Source: Arcanobacterium phocisimile
GTDB taxonomy: Bacteria > Actinomycetota > Actinomycetes > Actinomycetales > Actinomycetaceae
Length of the DNA: 64,000 nt
NCBI RefSeq assembly: GCF_016904675.1
Contig: NZ_CP070228.1
Location: 806,001-870,000, forward strand
Reading direction: 5' to 3'
Shown here piece by piece: positions 24,850 through 34,648 of this stretch (its first letter is position 1; each line of letters begins with the position of its first letter). A program made the position numbers and the translations under genes. Below the pieces are notes generated by a model that was not told the origin of the DNA, did no database searches, and saw nothing but the letters and a program-made list of their open reading frames with translations.

Positions 24850-24890
24850 GGCAGAGCTACGAAAACGTTTCGTAGCTCTGCCATCTTTTA
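24850..24890 (+). terminator. Rho-independent terminator
   Basis: Perfect 15-bp stem GGCAGAGCTACGAAA (24850-24864) with 24868-24882, loop ACG, followed by ATCTTTTATAT. Ends the sqr-like operon. Confidence 0.92.
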
Positions 24891-24921
24891 TATCCTTCGC
24901 ACTATAGGATAATGTGGAGTT

Positions 24922-25722
24922 ATGTCGATCACTGTTGCAGATGTTATGTCCGTTATGGAAGATGCGTTTCCGGTACGCCTCGCCGAAGAATGGGATCGGG
25001 TTGGCCTTGTTGCCGGTGATCCGCAGGCTAAAGTCTCAAAAATCGGATTCGCTGTAGATCCGTGTGAAGCCACAGTTACCGAAGCCCTTGAACGTGGTGC
25101 AGACATGCTCATCACTCACCATCCGCTCTACTTACGAGGCACCTCCACGGTAGCTGCGACGACGGCGAAAGGTTCGTGGGTTCACAAGCTGATCAAAAAC
25201 GATATTGCGCTTTATGCCGCACACACCAACGCTGACGCAGCACCAACCGGATCTGCTGTCGCGCTTGGCAGTCTCTTGCAGTTAGAAAACATGCGCCCAC
25301 TGTCACCTAACCCTAACCAGCCAAAATTAGGGATTGGACGGGTGGGAGAACTTCCAATGACGATGTCAGTCTACGAATTAGCTCAGCGTCTCCATGGGTT
25401 ACTCCCACACACCGAACCGGGAGTTTTAGTCGGGGGAGACCCTGAAAAAATTGTGCGCACCGTCGCTCTCTCGCCAGGATCTGGCGATTCCTTCCTGCAC
25501 ACCGCAAACGAAGCGGGTGCAGACGTCTATATTTGTGCCGATCTGCGCCACCATCCAGCAACCGATCATTTATGGGGCGGAGGATGCGCACTTATCGGCC
25601 TGACCCACTTCGCTTCCGAATGGCCAGTACTCCCAGCGATGGAACGCGCAATCACCGTCAAGCGCGACGTCGAGACCTATATATCCACCCTCGTCACCGA
25701 CCCGTGGACGCTACGGCTTTGA
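24922..25722 (+). CDS. Nif3-like dinuclear metal centre protein
   Basis: A 266-aa protein of the Nif3/DUF34 family, which forms a toroidal hexamer and binds two metal ions. Metal ligands are visible in LITHHPLYLRG (His pair near residue 70), AAHTNADAAPTG, and near the end in LTHFASEWP (His and Glu). Two conserved halves frame a variable insert. The biochemical role remains open; a GTP cyclohydrolase-like activity has been proposed for relatives. It forms an operon with the coiled-coil protein that follows 23 bases later, a common pairing. Confidence 0.93.
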   Translation: MSITVADVMSVMEDAFPVRLAEEWDRVGLVAGDPQAKVSKIGFAVDPCEATVTEALERGADMLITHHPLYLRGTSTVAATTAKGSWVHKLIKNDIALYAAHTNADAAPTGSAVALGSLLQLENMRPLSPNPNQPKLGIGRVGELPMTMSVYELAQRLHGLLPHTEPGVLVGGDPEKIVRTVALSPGSGDSFLHTANEAGADVYICADLRHHPATDHLWGGGCALIGLTHFASEWPVLPAMERAITVKRDVETYISTLVTDPWTLRL

Positions 25723-25745
25723 CCCATACTCCAAAGGAACACACT

Positions 25746-26492
25746 ATGTACCAAGCATCCCGCGCCGACCAGCTCGCACTCCTCGATGTCGTCGAACTAG
25801 ACTCCCTTATCGCCCGGCTCAATCGTGACAATATTCGTCACCCGTTGCGCGAAGAAGTAGGGCAAATCATGAATCTTATCGCAGCCGTTGGGCGAGAAAT
25901 TGTCGAAGTCGAAGAAGCCCTCGTCGCGCGACAATCTGCTCTTGAAAAAGCGAGTGAACTAAGTGATCGTGCCCGCGCCGTCGTCGTCGAAAAAGAAAAT
26001 CGGTTGAATGCCGGAACTGGAATGGACTCACGCCAACTACTCACGCTTCAAAGCGAGGTAGAAACCAACCGTGCCCAGCTCGACGAACACGAGAGTCATG
26101 AATACGAAATCCTAGAAAACATCGAAACTCTTGAAGCGCAGTTAAACGATGCGCGCGAGCGACAAACCAACCTCAACGCCCAACTCGTTGATAAACGTGC
26201 CACGTTAGAAGCCGATGTGGACGATATCGAACGTCAACGAAACGACGTCCAGATTCGTCGAGACTCTATCTACGGGCCACTTGCCCAACCACTCAAGCGC
26301 GCCTACGAACATGCAGTGGCCAATGGAGGATTGACAGTGATCGCGCTACACTCCAACGGAACCACTAGCGGCGGAGTAGAGCTTTCGCCGATTGAAGTGA
26401 GCCAAATCCGGCAAGCAGATCCCGATACTTTCCATATCAGCGACGACTACGGCTGTATCGTCATCCGCGATCCAGATTTTCCACTAGCGTAA
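25746..26492 (+). CDS. Zinc-ribbon (zf-RING_7) family coiled-coil protein lacking its cysteines
   Basis: A 248-aa protein. Residues 10-170 form a long antiparallel coiled coil (for example LDEHESHEYEILENIETLEA). The C-terminal block AVANGGLTVIALHSNGTTSG GVELSPIEVSQIRQ matches the family's C4 zinc-ribbon region. Only one Cys remains in it (YGCIVIRD), where relatives have two CxxC pairs, so zinc binding appears lost. ATG 25746 has AAAGGA 8 bases upstream. It follows Nif3 as in other actinobacteria and overlaps the convergent yaaA gene by 32 bases. Confidence 0.85.
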   Translation: MYQASRADQLALLDVVELDSLIARLNRDNIRHPLREEVGQIMNLIAAVGREIVEVEEALVARQSALEKASELSDRARAVVVEKENRLNAGTGMDSRQLLTLQSEVETNRAQLDEHESHEYEILENIETLEAQLNDARERQTNLNAQLVDKRATLEADVDDIERQRNDVQIRRDSIYGPLAQPLKRAYEHAVANGGLTVIALHSNGTTSGGVELSPIEVSQIRQADPDTFHISDDYGCIVIRDPDFPLA

Positions 26493-27237
26493 GGGTGCGC
26501 GTCTTTCCTGGCGGATCAAGTTCGACGCCGGTGATCACCCCATCGTCGACCAACGTATGCGCAAACTCGGCGAGTTCTTCAGCGTCGTCAACAACAGTCG
26601 CAGAACGAATAAGTGCCCCAGCAAGCAAGCCACGGTAATGCTTGGCGTTATGCGATACGACTTTACGTTCGCCGTTCTTGATCCGGACCGCGTTAATGAG
26701 TACATGCTCGGCCTCGCGCGGCGGATCCCACACCCGGTAGGCACCAGAACGCGCATCAATCACCAGCTCTTGCCCTGCAAACTCGGTATTTTTCAATGCC
26801 TGCTTCCATAACGTTTTTGTGTTTCCCGCATCAGGTAGCGCAGAGCCCATAGCGAGCCGGTAGGCCGGAATCAGATCAGAAGGGCGAGTGAGCCCGAAAA
26901 GACCAGAAAAAATCAGAATATGGTTATCGGCGCGTGTCATATCGTCGGCTGTGGCGCTCGCGAAGTCTAACGCATGGAACAGAACACCGGTATAAATCTC
27001 TGATGCTCGAGCGCAGGGTAAATCCCACAGGGCGCTTTGCCGGCGAACCTCATGTTCGAGCCGGTTGCCAACTTTTAAAATCTTTAGCGCATCATCGCGT
27101 TGTGATACGGCTATCAACTCGTTGATGAGTTGGCGACGAGTGTCAGAAAACTGCGGGAAGCTCAAGGATTGCAGGTCTAAAGACGGACCGCTAGTGGGCT
27201 GTGTTTTGCCCTCGGAGGGCGGTAATAGAATAAGCAC
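26461..27237 (-). CDS. yaaA: YaaA family peroxide-stress protein
   Basis: A 258-aa DUF328/UPF0246 protein. In E. coli YaaA lowers free iron during peroxide stress and binds DNA. The N-terminus MLILLPPSEGKT is the family signature, followed by the LYTGVLF-like EIYTGVLFHALDF block, ILIFSGLFGLTRPSDLIPAY RL, and the C-terminal VVSHNAKHYRGLLAG. Slightly longer than E. coli YaaA at the N-terminal third, as usual in actinobacteria. Convergent with, and overlapping, the upstream coiled-coil gene. Confidence 0.92.
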   Translation of the reverse strand: MLILLPPSEGKTQPTSGPSLDLQSLSFPQFSDTRRQLINELIAVSQRDDALKILKVGNRLEHEVRRQSALWDLPCARASEIYTGVLFHALDFASATADDMTRADNHILIFSGLFGLTRPSDLIPAYRLAMGSALPDAGNTKTLWKQALKNTEFAGQELVIDARSGAYRVWDPPREAEHVLINAVRIKNGERKVVSHNAKHYRGLLAGALIRSATVVDDAEELAEFAHTLVDDGVITGVELDPPGKTRTLTLVENLDRG

Positions 27238-27275
27238 GTACCCAGTTTAAGCAAACCTGCGGTAAGATGCAGATG

Positions 27276-27633
27276 CGAATGAGTCGGCTAGGCGGCCGCG
27301 TGAGCGCCAAGCTCCCGAGGAACGTCCGGGCTCTACAGGGAACGGTGGTGGATAACATCCACTCGGGGTGACCCGCAGGCCAGTGCCACAGAAAGTAAAC
27401 CGCCGCGGCAACGCGGTAAGGGTGAAAGGGTGAGGTAAGAGCTCACCGCGCAACGAGTGATCGTTGTGGCATGGTAAACCCCACCGAGAGCAAGACCGAG
27501 CAGCGTGCGTTGAGGCGTCCCGTCGAGCATGCGGGTAGGTTGCTTGAGCTTATCGGTAACGATAAGCCTAGATGGATGGTCGCCACGCTTGTTTTCAAGC
27601 GGACAAAACCCGGCGTATCGGCCGGCTCATTCG
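27276..27633 (+). ncRNA. rnpB: RNase P RNA (type A)
   Basis: The conserved core is clear: GAGGAACGTCCGGGCTC near 27320, ACAGAAAGTAAACCGCC near 27390, GGTAAGGGTGAAAGGGTG near 27415, CGAGAGCAAGACCGAGCAG near 27484 and GATGGATGGTCGCC near 27570. The P1 helix forms from CGAATGAGTCGGC at the 5' end and GCCGGCTCATTCG at the 3' end. It processes the 5' ends of tRNAs. A -10-like TAAGAT (27263-27268) lies 7 bases before the 5' end. Confidence 0.96.
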
Positions 27634-27653
27634 TTTCTCTTATAGATATGACA

Positions 27654-27683
27654 GTGGGTAGCAAGTCGAAACTTGCTACCCAC
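27654..27683 (+). terminator. Hairpin downstream of rnpB
   Basis: Perfect 13-bp stem GTGGGTAGCAAGT around a CGAA tetraloop. No T run follows. Likely the end or processing signal of the rnpB transcript. Confidence 0.65.
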
Positions 27684-27750
27684 AATCGTCTTATAAGCGA
27701 TAGTCGTACTGCCGGGCGCTTGTGACCCGTGAGGGCAGAGACTACTGACC

Positions 27751-28518
27751 TTACGCTTGCTGTTGAGCTGCCACTAACGCTGCGCCAGCGATACCGGCAG
27801 TGTTGAACAAGCGAGCTGATTCAAGCCGTGCCCGTGTGGTTAAGAACGGTGAAAACTCCGGGAACCGAGTAGAGATACCACCACCTAAAATGATGGTGTC
27901 AGGGGAGAAGAACATCTCTACCATATCGAGTACGTCTTGTAGGCGCTCAGCCCACTGCTCCAAGGAGAGGTTTTCTTTTGTACGGATCGAGGACGCCGCC
28001 CACTTTTCAGCTTTGAGTCCGTTAGGGAGTAAAAAATGGCCCATTTCGGTGTTCGGTACCAAGATACCGTCGCGAACTAGAGCCGACCCAATACCAGTGC
28101 CCAGAGTCAAGACGATGGTGGTTCCATCTTGGCCATGCGCAGCACCAAACTCAGCTTCGGCTAAACCTGCGGCATCGGCGTCGTTAAGGACAACGACTGG
28201 ACGGCCAACATGTTCAGACATCAGCTCTTCGACGTTCCTGTTAACGAAATCTTGGCTCAAATTAGCCACCAGCGGGCACACGCCGTTGACAATGGGAGCA
28301 GGAAAGGTGACGCCGACTGGGACTTCTGGGCCAACCTCGAACGACTCAACGATCTGGGAGACGATATCTGCAATGACTTCCGGCTGAGCTAATTCGGGAG
28401 TCGGGATGCGCTTTTCTTCGCCGACGAACTCGCCAGTGGCAGTATTAACTATCGAGCCTTTAATGCCTGAGCCGCCAATATCGACGCCGATAGCAATATC
28501 AGAGATGTGGGTAGTCAT
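27751..28518 (-). CDS. ppgK: Polyphosphate glucokinase
   Basis: A 255-aa ROK-family kinase that phosphorylates glucose using polyphosphate (or ATP), feeding glycolysis in the cytoplasm. IAIGVDIGGSGIKGSIVNT is the phosphate-1 motif, VVLNDADAAGLAEAEFGAA holds the catalytic Asp, and TIVLTLGTGIGSALVRDG is phosphate-2. Length matches actinobacterial PPGK. ATG 28518 is chosen because AAAGGAGAAAC precedes it; the frame is open to 28536. ppgK is commonly the main glucokinase in this group. Confidence 0.94.
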   Translation of the reverse strand: MTTHISDIAIGVDIGGSGIKGSIVNTATGEFVGEEKRIPTPELAQPEVIADIVSQIVESFEVGPEVPVGVTFPAPIVNGVCPLVANLSQDFVNRNVEELMSEHVGRPVVVLNDADAAGLAEAEFGAAHGQDGTTIVLTLGTGIGSALVRDGILVPNTEMGHFLLPNGLKAEKWAASSIRTKENLSLEQWAERLQDVLDMVEMFFSPDTIILGGGISTRFPEFSPFLTTRARLESARLFNTAGIAGAALVAAQQQA

Positions 28519-28564
28519 TGTTTCTCCTTTGAACACTAGAACAAAAATTAGGTGCTTTGCGCAG

Positions 28565-29455
28565 TTACTGCGGCATTGCTGGGGAGGTTTGCCCCTGGGT
28601 AGGCAACGTTAAAATCTCCGCACCGGAATCTGTGACGACGACGGTGTGCTCCCATTGCGCGGTACGCTTACGGTCAGCAGTGACAACAGTCCAACCATCA
28701 TCCCACTGATCCCAACGTTGGGTTCCAAGAGTCAGCATAGGTTCGACGGTGAAGACCATGCCGACTTGGATTTCATCATCAAATTGAGGAGCTGCATCAT
28801 AATGCGGAACGATGAGGCCAGAGTGGAAAGCTTCACCGACGCCATGGCCAGTAAAATCTTCTACATCGCCGTAGTTGAACCGTTTTGCATACGATTCAAT
28901 CACTCGCCCAATAACGTTTATTTTGCGGCCCGGTTTGATAGCTCGAATACCGCGCATCATCGCAGTGTAGGTGCGTTCGCACAAATCACGGGATTCTTGA
29001 TCGACGTCACCGGCATAGAACATCGCGTTGGTATCACCGTGGACACCATTTTTGTAAGCGGTGACATCGAGGTTGATAATATCGCCTTCACGTAACTCTG
29101 TAGAATCGGGGATACCATGGCAGATTACTTCATTAATTGAGGTACAAATCGATTTCGGGAAACCCATATAGTCCAAGCAAGATGGGTATGCGCCCATATC
29201 GCACATGTATTCGTGCGCAATACGATCAAGTTCATCTGTCGTCACGCCCGGGCGCACTGCAGCCCCAGCTAGATAAAGCGCATCGGCGGCGATCTGGGAG
29301 GAGATGCGGATGCGTTCGATGGTCTCGGCGTCTTTAACATCCGAGGCTGTGACTACTTCTGGACCATCATGGAACAGATATTCTGGACGTTCAATCTCTG
29401 CTGGAACATGACGTTTAGGGGAGAGGGTACCTGGGACTAATGTGTGAGCTTGCAT
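28565..29455 (-). CDS. map: Methionine aminopeptidase, type I
   Basis: A 296-aa metalloprotease that removes the initiator Met from nascent proteins. The five metal ligands appear in IINLDVTAY (Asp), HGDTNAMF (Asp), [14 protein letters not shown] (His), FTVEPML (Glu) and QWEHTVVV (Glu). An N-terminal extension of about 40 residues ([15 protein letters not shown]) carries the PxxP-like region typical of the actinobacterial MapB form. It lies 46 bases upstream of ppgK on the same strand. Confidence 0.95.
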   Translation of the reverse strand: MQAHTLVPGTLSPKRHVPAEIERPEYLFHDGPEVVTASDVKDAETIERIRISSQIAADALYLAGAAVRPGVTTDELDRIAHEYMCDMGAYPSCLDYMGFPKSICTSINEVICHGIPDSTELREGDIINLDVTAYKNGVHGDTNAMFYAGDVDQESRDLCERTYTAMMRGIRAIKPGRKINVIGRVIESYAKRFNYGDVEDFTGHGVGEAFHSGLIVPHYDAAPQFDDEIQVGMVFTVEPMLTLGTQRWDQWDDGWTVVTADRKRTAQWEHTVVVTDSGAEILTLPTQGQTSPAMPQ

Positions 29456-29533
29456 ATCTACAATTCTAGTCGTTATTCGGACAAAGGTTTGCGTAACGCC
29501 GATAATGTTTTACAGTTACGGCCGATAGGGAGA

Positions 29534-30334
29534 TTACTGATCGAAACGATGCTGATCGTCAGGGAAGGTACGGGCGCGCACAGCCGTATTATAGGCTTCA
29601 GCGGCCTTCTTCAACTCTTGGCCAACTTCACCAAAAACCTTCACGAATGACGGCTGCCAGTTGGTCATGCCAGCCATATCTGTCCATACTAAAACCTGGC
29701 CATCAGTGTGTTCACCGGCACCGATACCAATAGTAGGAATTGCAAGATCTTGGGTAATTTCGGTAGCGATAGGTGCCGGAACGAGTTCGAGAACGACGGC
29801 GATAGCGCCAGCTTCGGCAACAGCAACCGCGTCCTTGCGCACCTGATCAGCGCCATCGCCACGGCCTTGTACACGTGGCCCGCCCAGCGCATTTTCTGAT
29901 TGTGGAGTGTAGCCGATATGTGCCACAACGTTAATACCTGCACGCACAATAGCCTCAATAGTCGGTGCCATCCGCACCCCACCTTCTAACTTGACCGCTG
30001 AAGCTCCGGCACGAATAAGTTTCACCGCATTAGCCACCGCATCAGCAGGCGAGGTCTCATAAGATCCGAAAGGTAAATCGGCAACCACGAATGCACGTTT
30101 GGCTACCCGAGCAACAGCGCCGGTAGCTAAGACCATTTCTTCGATACCGACCTGAGTGGTTGAATCAAACCCGAGCATGACGTTGGCATACGAATCACCA
30201 ACGAGCAACATATCTGTTCCAGCTTCATCGAAAATACGAGTAGTGATCGCATCATACGACGTGAGCATAGTGATCGGAGTGCCCGCGGCTTTCATTTGAG
30301 CTAAATGATGGGCTCGTACACGCTTGATTGTCAT
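29534..30334 (-). CDS. panB: 3-methyl-2-oxobutanoate hydroxymethyltransferase
   Basis: A 266-aa enzyme that makes ketopantoate from alpha-ketoisovalerate and methylene-tetrahydrofolate, the first step of pantothenate and CoA synthesis. ITMLTSYDAITTRIFDEAG, LLVGDSYANVMLG (Mg-binding Asp), VVADLPFGSYETSP and AVKLEGG are family hallmarks. The end GIGAGEHTDGQVLVWTDMAG is also conserved. Full length. No other pan gene is nearby. Confidence 0.95.
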   Translation of the reverse strand: MTIKRVRAHHLAQMKAAGTPITMLTSYDAITTRIFDEAGTDMLLVGDSYANVMLGFDSTTQVGIEEMVLATGAVARVAKRAFVVADLPFGSYETSPADAVANAVKLIRAGASAVKLEGGVRMAPTIEAIVRAGINVVAHIGYTPQSENALGGPRVQGRGDGADQVRKDAVAVAEAGAIAVVLELVPAPIATEITQDLAIPTIGIGAGEHTDGQVLVWTDMAGMTNWQPSFVKVFGEVGQELKKAAEAYNTAVRARTFPDDQHRFDQ

Positions 30335-30452
30335 TGCATAAACCTTTCTTTTGCAGATCTTATTCTAGTGCATCTTTCCTTAAGTTCTATAACTGGTAGC
30401 ACACTCTCATGTGGCACAATAAAAGCAGACACGAATACCGGAAGAGGCAGGT

Positions 30453-31781
30453 ATGGATACCCAACAAGAACACGTCATCGCAGCGGTTGAAGAACACAAC
30501 GTACGTTTCATTCGACTATGGTTCACCGACGTCTCCGGAACCCTCAAATCAGTTGCCATCCCGCCAGCAGAACTCGAAAACGCCTTCAACTCCGGTATCG
30601 GCTTCGACGGATCTGCCATCGAAGGCCTCTCGCGCGTTCATGAAGCCGATATGGTCATCAAACCCGACGCATCGACGTTTCACATCTTGCCCTGGGACGA
30701 ATCAGGCGAACCATGTGCACGCATGTTCTGCGATATCCACACCCCAGATAACCAGCCGGCACGTTCCGACCCGCGCGGAGTTCTCCGCCGAGCACTCGAA
30801 CGCGCAGCCAAAGCCGGATTCACCTTCCATGTCCACCCGGAAGTCGAATTCTATTTATTCCAACGTCAAACCCATCCTAACGGCGATCCTATTCCCATCG
30901 ATAACGGTTCGTATTTTGACCACGTCTCGCGCCCAGTAGCTCAAAGTTTCCGCGCCCAAGCAGTCACCGAACTCGAACATATGGGAATTCCCGTCGAATT
31001 CTCCCACCACGAAGCCGGGCCTGGACAAAATGAAATCGATCTACGGGTATCAGACGCACTAACCATGGCCGACAACCTTATGAGCCTACGAACTGTTGTG
31101 GAACATGTGGCCATCACCCAAGGCGTCGAGGCTTCCTTTATGCCCAAACCACTCATTGACCAACCCGGCAACGGCTTACATATCCACATGTCCCTCTTCG
31201 AAGGCGAAACTAATGCCTTCTACGATCCGCTCAACGACTACAAACTCTCCGACATCGGAATGAAATTCGTAGCCGGTATCCTTCGCCACTCACGCGAAAT
31301 ATCAGCTGTAACCAACCAACACGTCAACTCCTATAAACGCCTATGGGCAGGCGACGAAGCTCCCGCATATATTGCTTGGGGGAGGAACAATCGTAGCGCC
31401 CTTATCCGAGTTCCTAGCTTTACATCAACCGAAGGTCACAGCGCCCGCATCGAATATCGGGCACTGGACTCCGCAGTCAACCCCTATCTAGCCTTTGCTG
31501 TCATACTCAACGCCGGCCTAGCCGGAATCGAAAACGGCTACGATGTGCCCGAATCAATCGATACCAACATCAACGCACTCAGCGCTCGCGAACGCCACAT
31601 TATGGGAATCGAAGAACTCCCATCCTCCCTACACTCAGCCATCAAACTCGCCCAAAAATCAGAACTCATCGCAGCCACCCTTGGCGAAGACGCCTTCGAC
31701 TACTTCCTGCGCAACAAGCTGTGGGAATGGGATGCCTACCGCCAGCAAGTAACCGCCTTCGAACGTAGCATCCAATACTGA
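30453..31781 (+). CDS. glnA2: Glutamine synthetase, GlnA2 type
   Basis: A 442-aa type I glutamine synthetase (glutamate + NH3 + ATP to glutamine). The N-terminal beta-grasp part starts VRFIRLWFTDVSGTLKSVAI. The catalytic part has HPEVEFYLF, HHEAGPGQNEIDLR, NGLHIHMSLF and the flap region NNRSALIRVP. The loop that carries the adenylylated Tyr in GlnA reads NALSARERHIMGIEELP here and has no Tyr, so GlnE should not modify it. glnE follows after 5 bases, as in other actinobacteria. Function as a true GS is likely but some GlnA2 paralogues use other amines. Confidence 0.92.
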   Translation: MDTQQEHVIAAVEEHNVRFIRLWFTDVSGTLKSVAIPPAELENAFNSGIGFDGSAIEGLSRVHEADMVIKPDASTFHILPWDESGEPCARMFCDIHTPDNQPARSDPRGVLRRALERAAKAGFTFHVHPEVEFYLFQRQTHPNGDPIPIDNGSYFDHVSRPVAQSFRAQAVTELEHMGIPVEFSHHEAGPGQNEIDLRVSDALTMADNLMSLRTVVEHVAITQGVEASFMPKPLIDQPGNGLHIHMSLFEGETNAFYDPLNDYKLSDIGMKFVAGILRHSREISAVTNQHVNSYKRLWAGDEAPAYIAWGRNNRSALIRVPSFTSTEGHSARIEYRALDSAVNPYLAFAVILNAGLAGIENGYDVPESIDTNINALSARERHIMGIEELPSSLHSAIKLAQKSELIAATLGEDAFDYFLRNKLWEWDAYRQQVTAFERSIQY

Positions 31782-31786
31782 AAATC

Positions 31787-34618
31787 ATGGCGGATAATCC
31801 ACATCTATTCGAATATGCGGCAAACCCAGGTCAAGCCCAAGTCGCATATGAACGCCTGGGTGAGGGACTTAGGCCCGAACACACCCACCTGTTCGACCGG
31901 ATCATCAACAATCCACACTCCTGTCAGCGTCTGGGAGCAATCCTCGGATTCTCCTCCACTCTCGCCGACATCCTCATCGTCCACCCCCAGCTGCTCAGCG
32001 CCCTCGAAGACGATATCGATACGCCCTACGCACCCCACATCAGCGCAGTGGAAGCACAAGACGAAACCGAATACGTTGACGCCTTGCGGTTGGCCTACTA
32101 TCGCCGGCTCATCACCATTGCCAGCCACGACCTCACCCAAGAAAAACCAATCGACGGCGTCTACGATATTTCTCGCATGCTTGCTGGACTTGCTGGAGAA
32201 GTTCTCCAACATGCCCTCACCGGGGCACAACACTGGCTACCTGAAGCAAGCAAGGTTGAGTTTTCGATAATTGCCATGGGGAAAACCGGCGCGCAAGAAC
32301 TGAACTATATCTCCGACGTCGACGTCATCTATATCGCCGAACCAGCAACAAAGGACGTGACCGAAGCCGACACCGTTCGTATCGGTACCGCGATCACAGC
32401 CTGGATGACCCGTGCAGTGAGCGCTCGCGGTCAGATCCCGCCGTTGTGGGAACTTGACGCCAACCTACGCCCCGAAGGGAAGAACGGCCCGATGGTGCGT
32501 ACGTTGGCCTCCCACCAGGCCTACTATGAACGTTGGGCACAACCCTGGGAGTTTCAAGCCCTCCTCAAAGCCCGGCCTATCGCCGGAAACCAGGATCTCG
32601 GGCAACGCTACCTTGATTTTGTCACCCCACTCGTGTGGAGCGTCGCCAACCATGAAGGCTTCGTCGACGAGGTACGCCGAATGCGCGAACGCGTCCTATC
32701 CCAGATCCCACGAGCCAAAGCAGACCGGCAACTCAAACTCGGTGCCGGGGGACTGCGCGATATCGAATTCACCATCCAACTCCTCCAACTCGTCCACGGC
32801 CGAACCGATCAATCTGTGCGCGCACCCGGCACGATCGAGGCCATCAACCAACTGAGCGAAGCCGGCTATATTGGACGCGAAGCCGGACACAAACTCGACC
32901 GACACTACCGGTTCTTACGCACCCTCGAACACCGTATCCAGTTGCAACGATTACGGCGAACCCACGATGTGCCCGCCGTCGAACACTTACAAGCCATTGC
33001 CACCACGCTAGGGATGAACGCCGTAGAGCTTGAAAGTCGCTGGCAAGAAATCCGCCGTGACGTGCGCCAACTACACACCGCAATCTTCTATCATCCGCTG
33101 CTACCATCCCTCGCCTCCCTTGACCCGGACAACGTCGTACTCGACGAACACGCCGCTCGCGAACGCCTTGCTGCAATTGGATTCAAAAACACCGACCTTG
33201 CATTGCGAAACATATCAGCCCTCACCACCGGTCTTTCACGCACCGCAACAATCCAACGCCACGTGCTACCCGCGATGCTCGGCTGGATGGCCGAAGCAGT
33301 CGAACCAGACCACGGACTCAACGCGTTCTGTGACGTGTCCCAACGGCTAGGAACAACCTCATGGTATATGCGATTATTACGCGATAGTGCGCTTGTTGCA
33401 CCCCGACTGGCACACGTCCTGGCCACCTCACGATACGTCGCCAGGCTGTTACCATCGTTGCCGGATGCCATTACGTGGCTCGATGACGATCAACAGCTAT
33501 GTCCGCAATCGCGCAACGAGCTCGATACCGAACTAGCGGCACTCGTGAGCCGACGCAAAACAGCCTCAGACAAAGCCCTCGCCGGCAGATACCTACGACG
33601 TCGAGAAATGCTACGCATGGCACTCGGACAAACCCTCAATCTTGTTTCCCTACCAGACGTCCACCGAGCACTGAGCGACGCATCAGACATTGCCATCACC
33701 GCAGCCCTCAACGGAGCCCTCAGCGAAACCAACCAACACGCGCGCCACTGTGTGATCGCCATGGGAAGCCTCGGCGGAAGAGAAGTCGGCTACGCCTCTG
33801 ACGCCGACCTACTCTTCGTCTACGCCCCACACCCTGGGGTTGACGACGAAACAGCGTTCCGCGAAGCACAACACGTCGCCAGTCAAACTCTCCAGCTACT
33901 CAAAGTAGCCGGTCGCGAACCCGCAGTGGAGGCTGACACCAAACTTCGCCCTGAAGGTAAACAAGGCGCGATCACCCGCTCGCTATCGTCCTACCAAACC
34001 TACTATCAGCGTTGGGCCCAAACGTGGGAACAACAAGCTCTCCTGCGTGCCCGATACTGTGCCGGAGATGAGGAGCTGGCCCAACAATGGCTCGAAAGCA
34101 TCAATCCTATTCGCTACCCCGAACTTGGGCTTACTGACGAACAAGTTCGAGACATACAAATGCTCAAAATCCGAATGGAACGCGAACGACTCCCACGCGG
34201 CGCCGATCCCACCCGCCACCTCAAACTCGGTCGTGGCGGCATGACCGATGTTGAATGGACGATACAGTTATGCCAACTACAACACGCTGGCCAACAGGGC
34301 GAGCTACGGAGCCAATCGACCTTGAGGGCACTCACCGCAGCCGTAGAAACCGGCATAATCGCCGACGACGATGCCCAAATTTTACAAGACTCCTGGATGA
34401 CAGCCCACACGATACGCGATCTCAACGTGCTAGCTACCGGGAAATCTGGATCTGCGCTCGAGCTGGTGCCAGATGACCCAGCTCTTTTGCAGTTGTTCGC
34501 CGCACTTGAAGGCAAACCGCCTAGTGCGAGTCACGAGATAGCCGAGTCATATTTACGCTCATCGCGACGAGCGCGAGCCGTTATGGAAAAATATTTTTAC
34601 GGCGAAGATAATGAATGA
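31787..34618 (+). CDS. glnE: Glutamine synthetase adenylyltransferase/deadenylylase
   Basis: A 943-aa bifunctional enzyme that adds AMP to, or removes it from, the regulatory Tyr of GlnA, tuning nitrogen assimilation. It has two nucleotidyltransferase domains, each with its metal motif: NYISDVDVIYIAE near residues 173-185 (deadenylylase half) and GYASDADLLFVYAP near 665 (adenylylase half). Both also carry a paired PEGKxG block (LRPEGKNGPMVRTLASHQAY, then LRPEGKQGAITRSLSSYQTY). Full length. It sits between glnA2 and glnA, its substrate. Confidence 0.96.
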   Translation: MADNPHLFEYAANPGQAQVAYERLGEGLRPEHTHLFDRIINNPHSCQRLGAILGFSSTLADILIVHPQLLSALEDDIDTPYAPHISAVEAQDETEYVDALRLAYYRRLITIASHDLTQEKPIDGVYDISRMLAGLAGEVLQHALTGAQHWLPEASKVEFSIIAMGKTGAQELNYISDVDVIYIAEPATKDVTEADTVRIGTAITAWMTRAVSARGQIPPLWELDANLRPEGKNGPMVRTLASHQAYYERWAQPWEFQALLKARPIAGNQDLGQRYLDFVTPLVWSVANHEGFVDEVRRMRERVLSQIPRAKADRQLKLGAGGLRDIEFTIQLLQLVHGRTDQSVRAPGTIEAINQLSEAGYIGREAGHKLDRHYRFLRTLEHRIQLQRLRRTHDVPAVEHLQAIATTLGMNAVELESRWQEIRRDVRQLHTAIFYHPLLPSLASLDPDNVVLDEHAARERLAAIGFKNTDLALRNISALTTGLSRTATIQRHVLPAMLGWMAEAVEPDHGLNAFCDVSQRLGTTSWYMRLLRDSALVAPRLAHVLATSRYVARLLPSLPDAITWLDDDQQLCPQSRNELDTELAALVSRRKTASDKALAGRYLRRREMLRMALGQTLNLVSLPDVHRALSDASDIAITAALNGALSETNQHARHCVIAMGSLGGREVGYASDADLLFVYAPHPGVDDETAFREAQHVASQTLQLLKVAGREPAVEADTKLRPEGKQGAITRSLSSYQTYYQRWAQTWEQQALLRARYCAGDEELAQQWLESINPIRYPELGLTDEQVRDIQMLKIRMERERLPRGADPTRHLKLGRGGMTDVEWTIQLCQLQHAGQQGELRSQSTLRALTAAVETGIIADDDAQILQDSWMTAHTIRDLNVLATGKSGSALELVPDDPALLQLFAALEGKPPSASHEIAESYLRSSRRARAVMEKYFYGEDNE

Positions 34619-34648
34619 AACGCCAATTGCTACGCGTAGGAGAAGAAA

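Noticed and set aside
27333-27725. Open frames on both strands across 27247-27725
   Set aside because: They lie in RNase P RNA; the conserved RNA core explains the sequence.
30407-30939. Second open frame overlapping the start of glnA2
   Set aside because: Out of frame with an obvious glutamine synthetase and without any motif.
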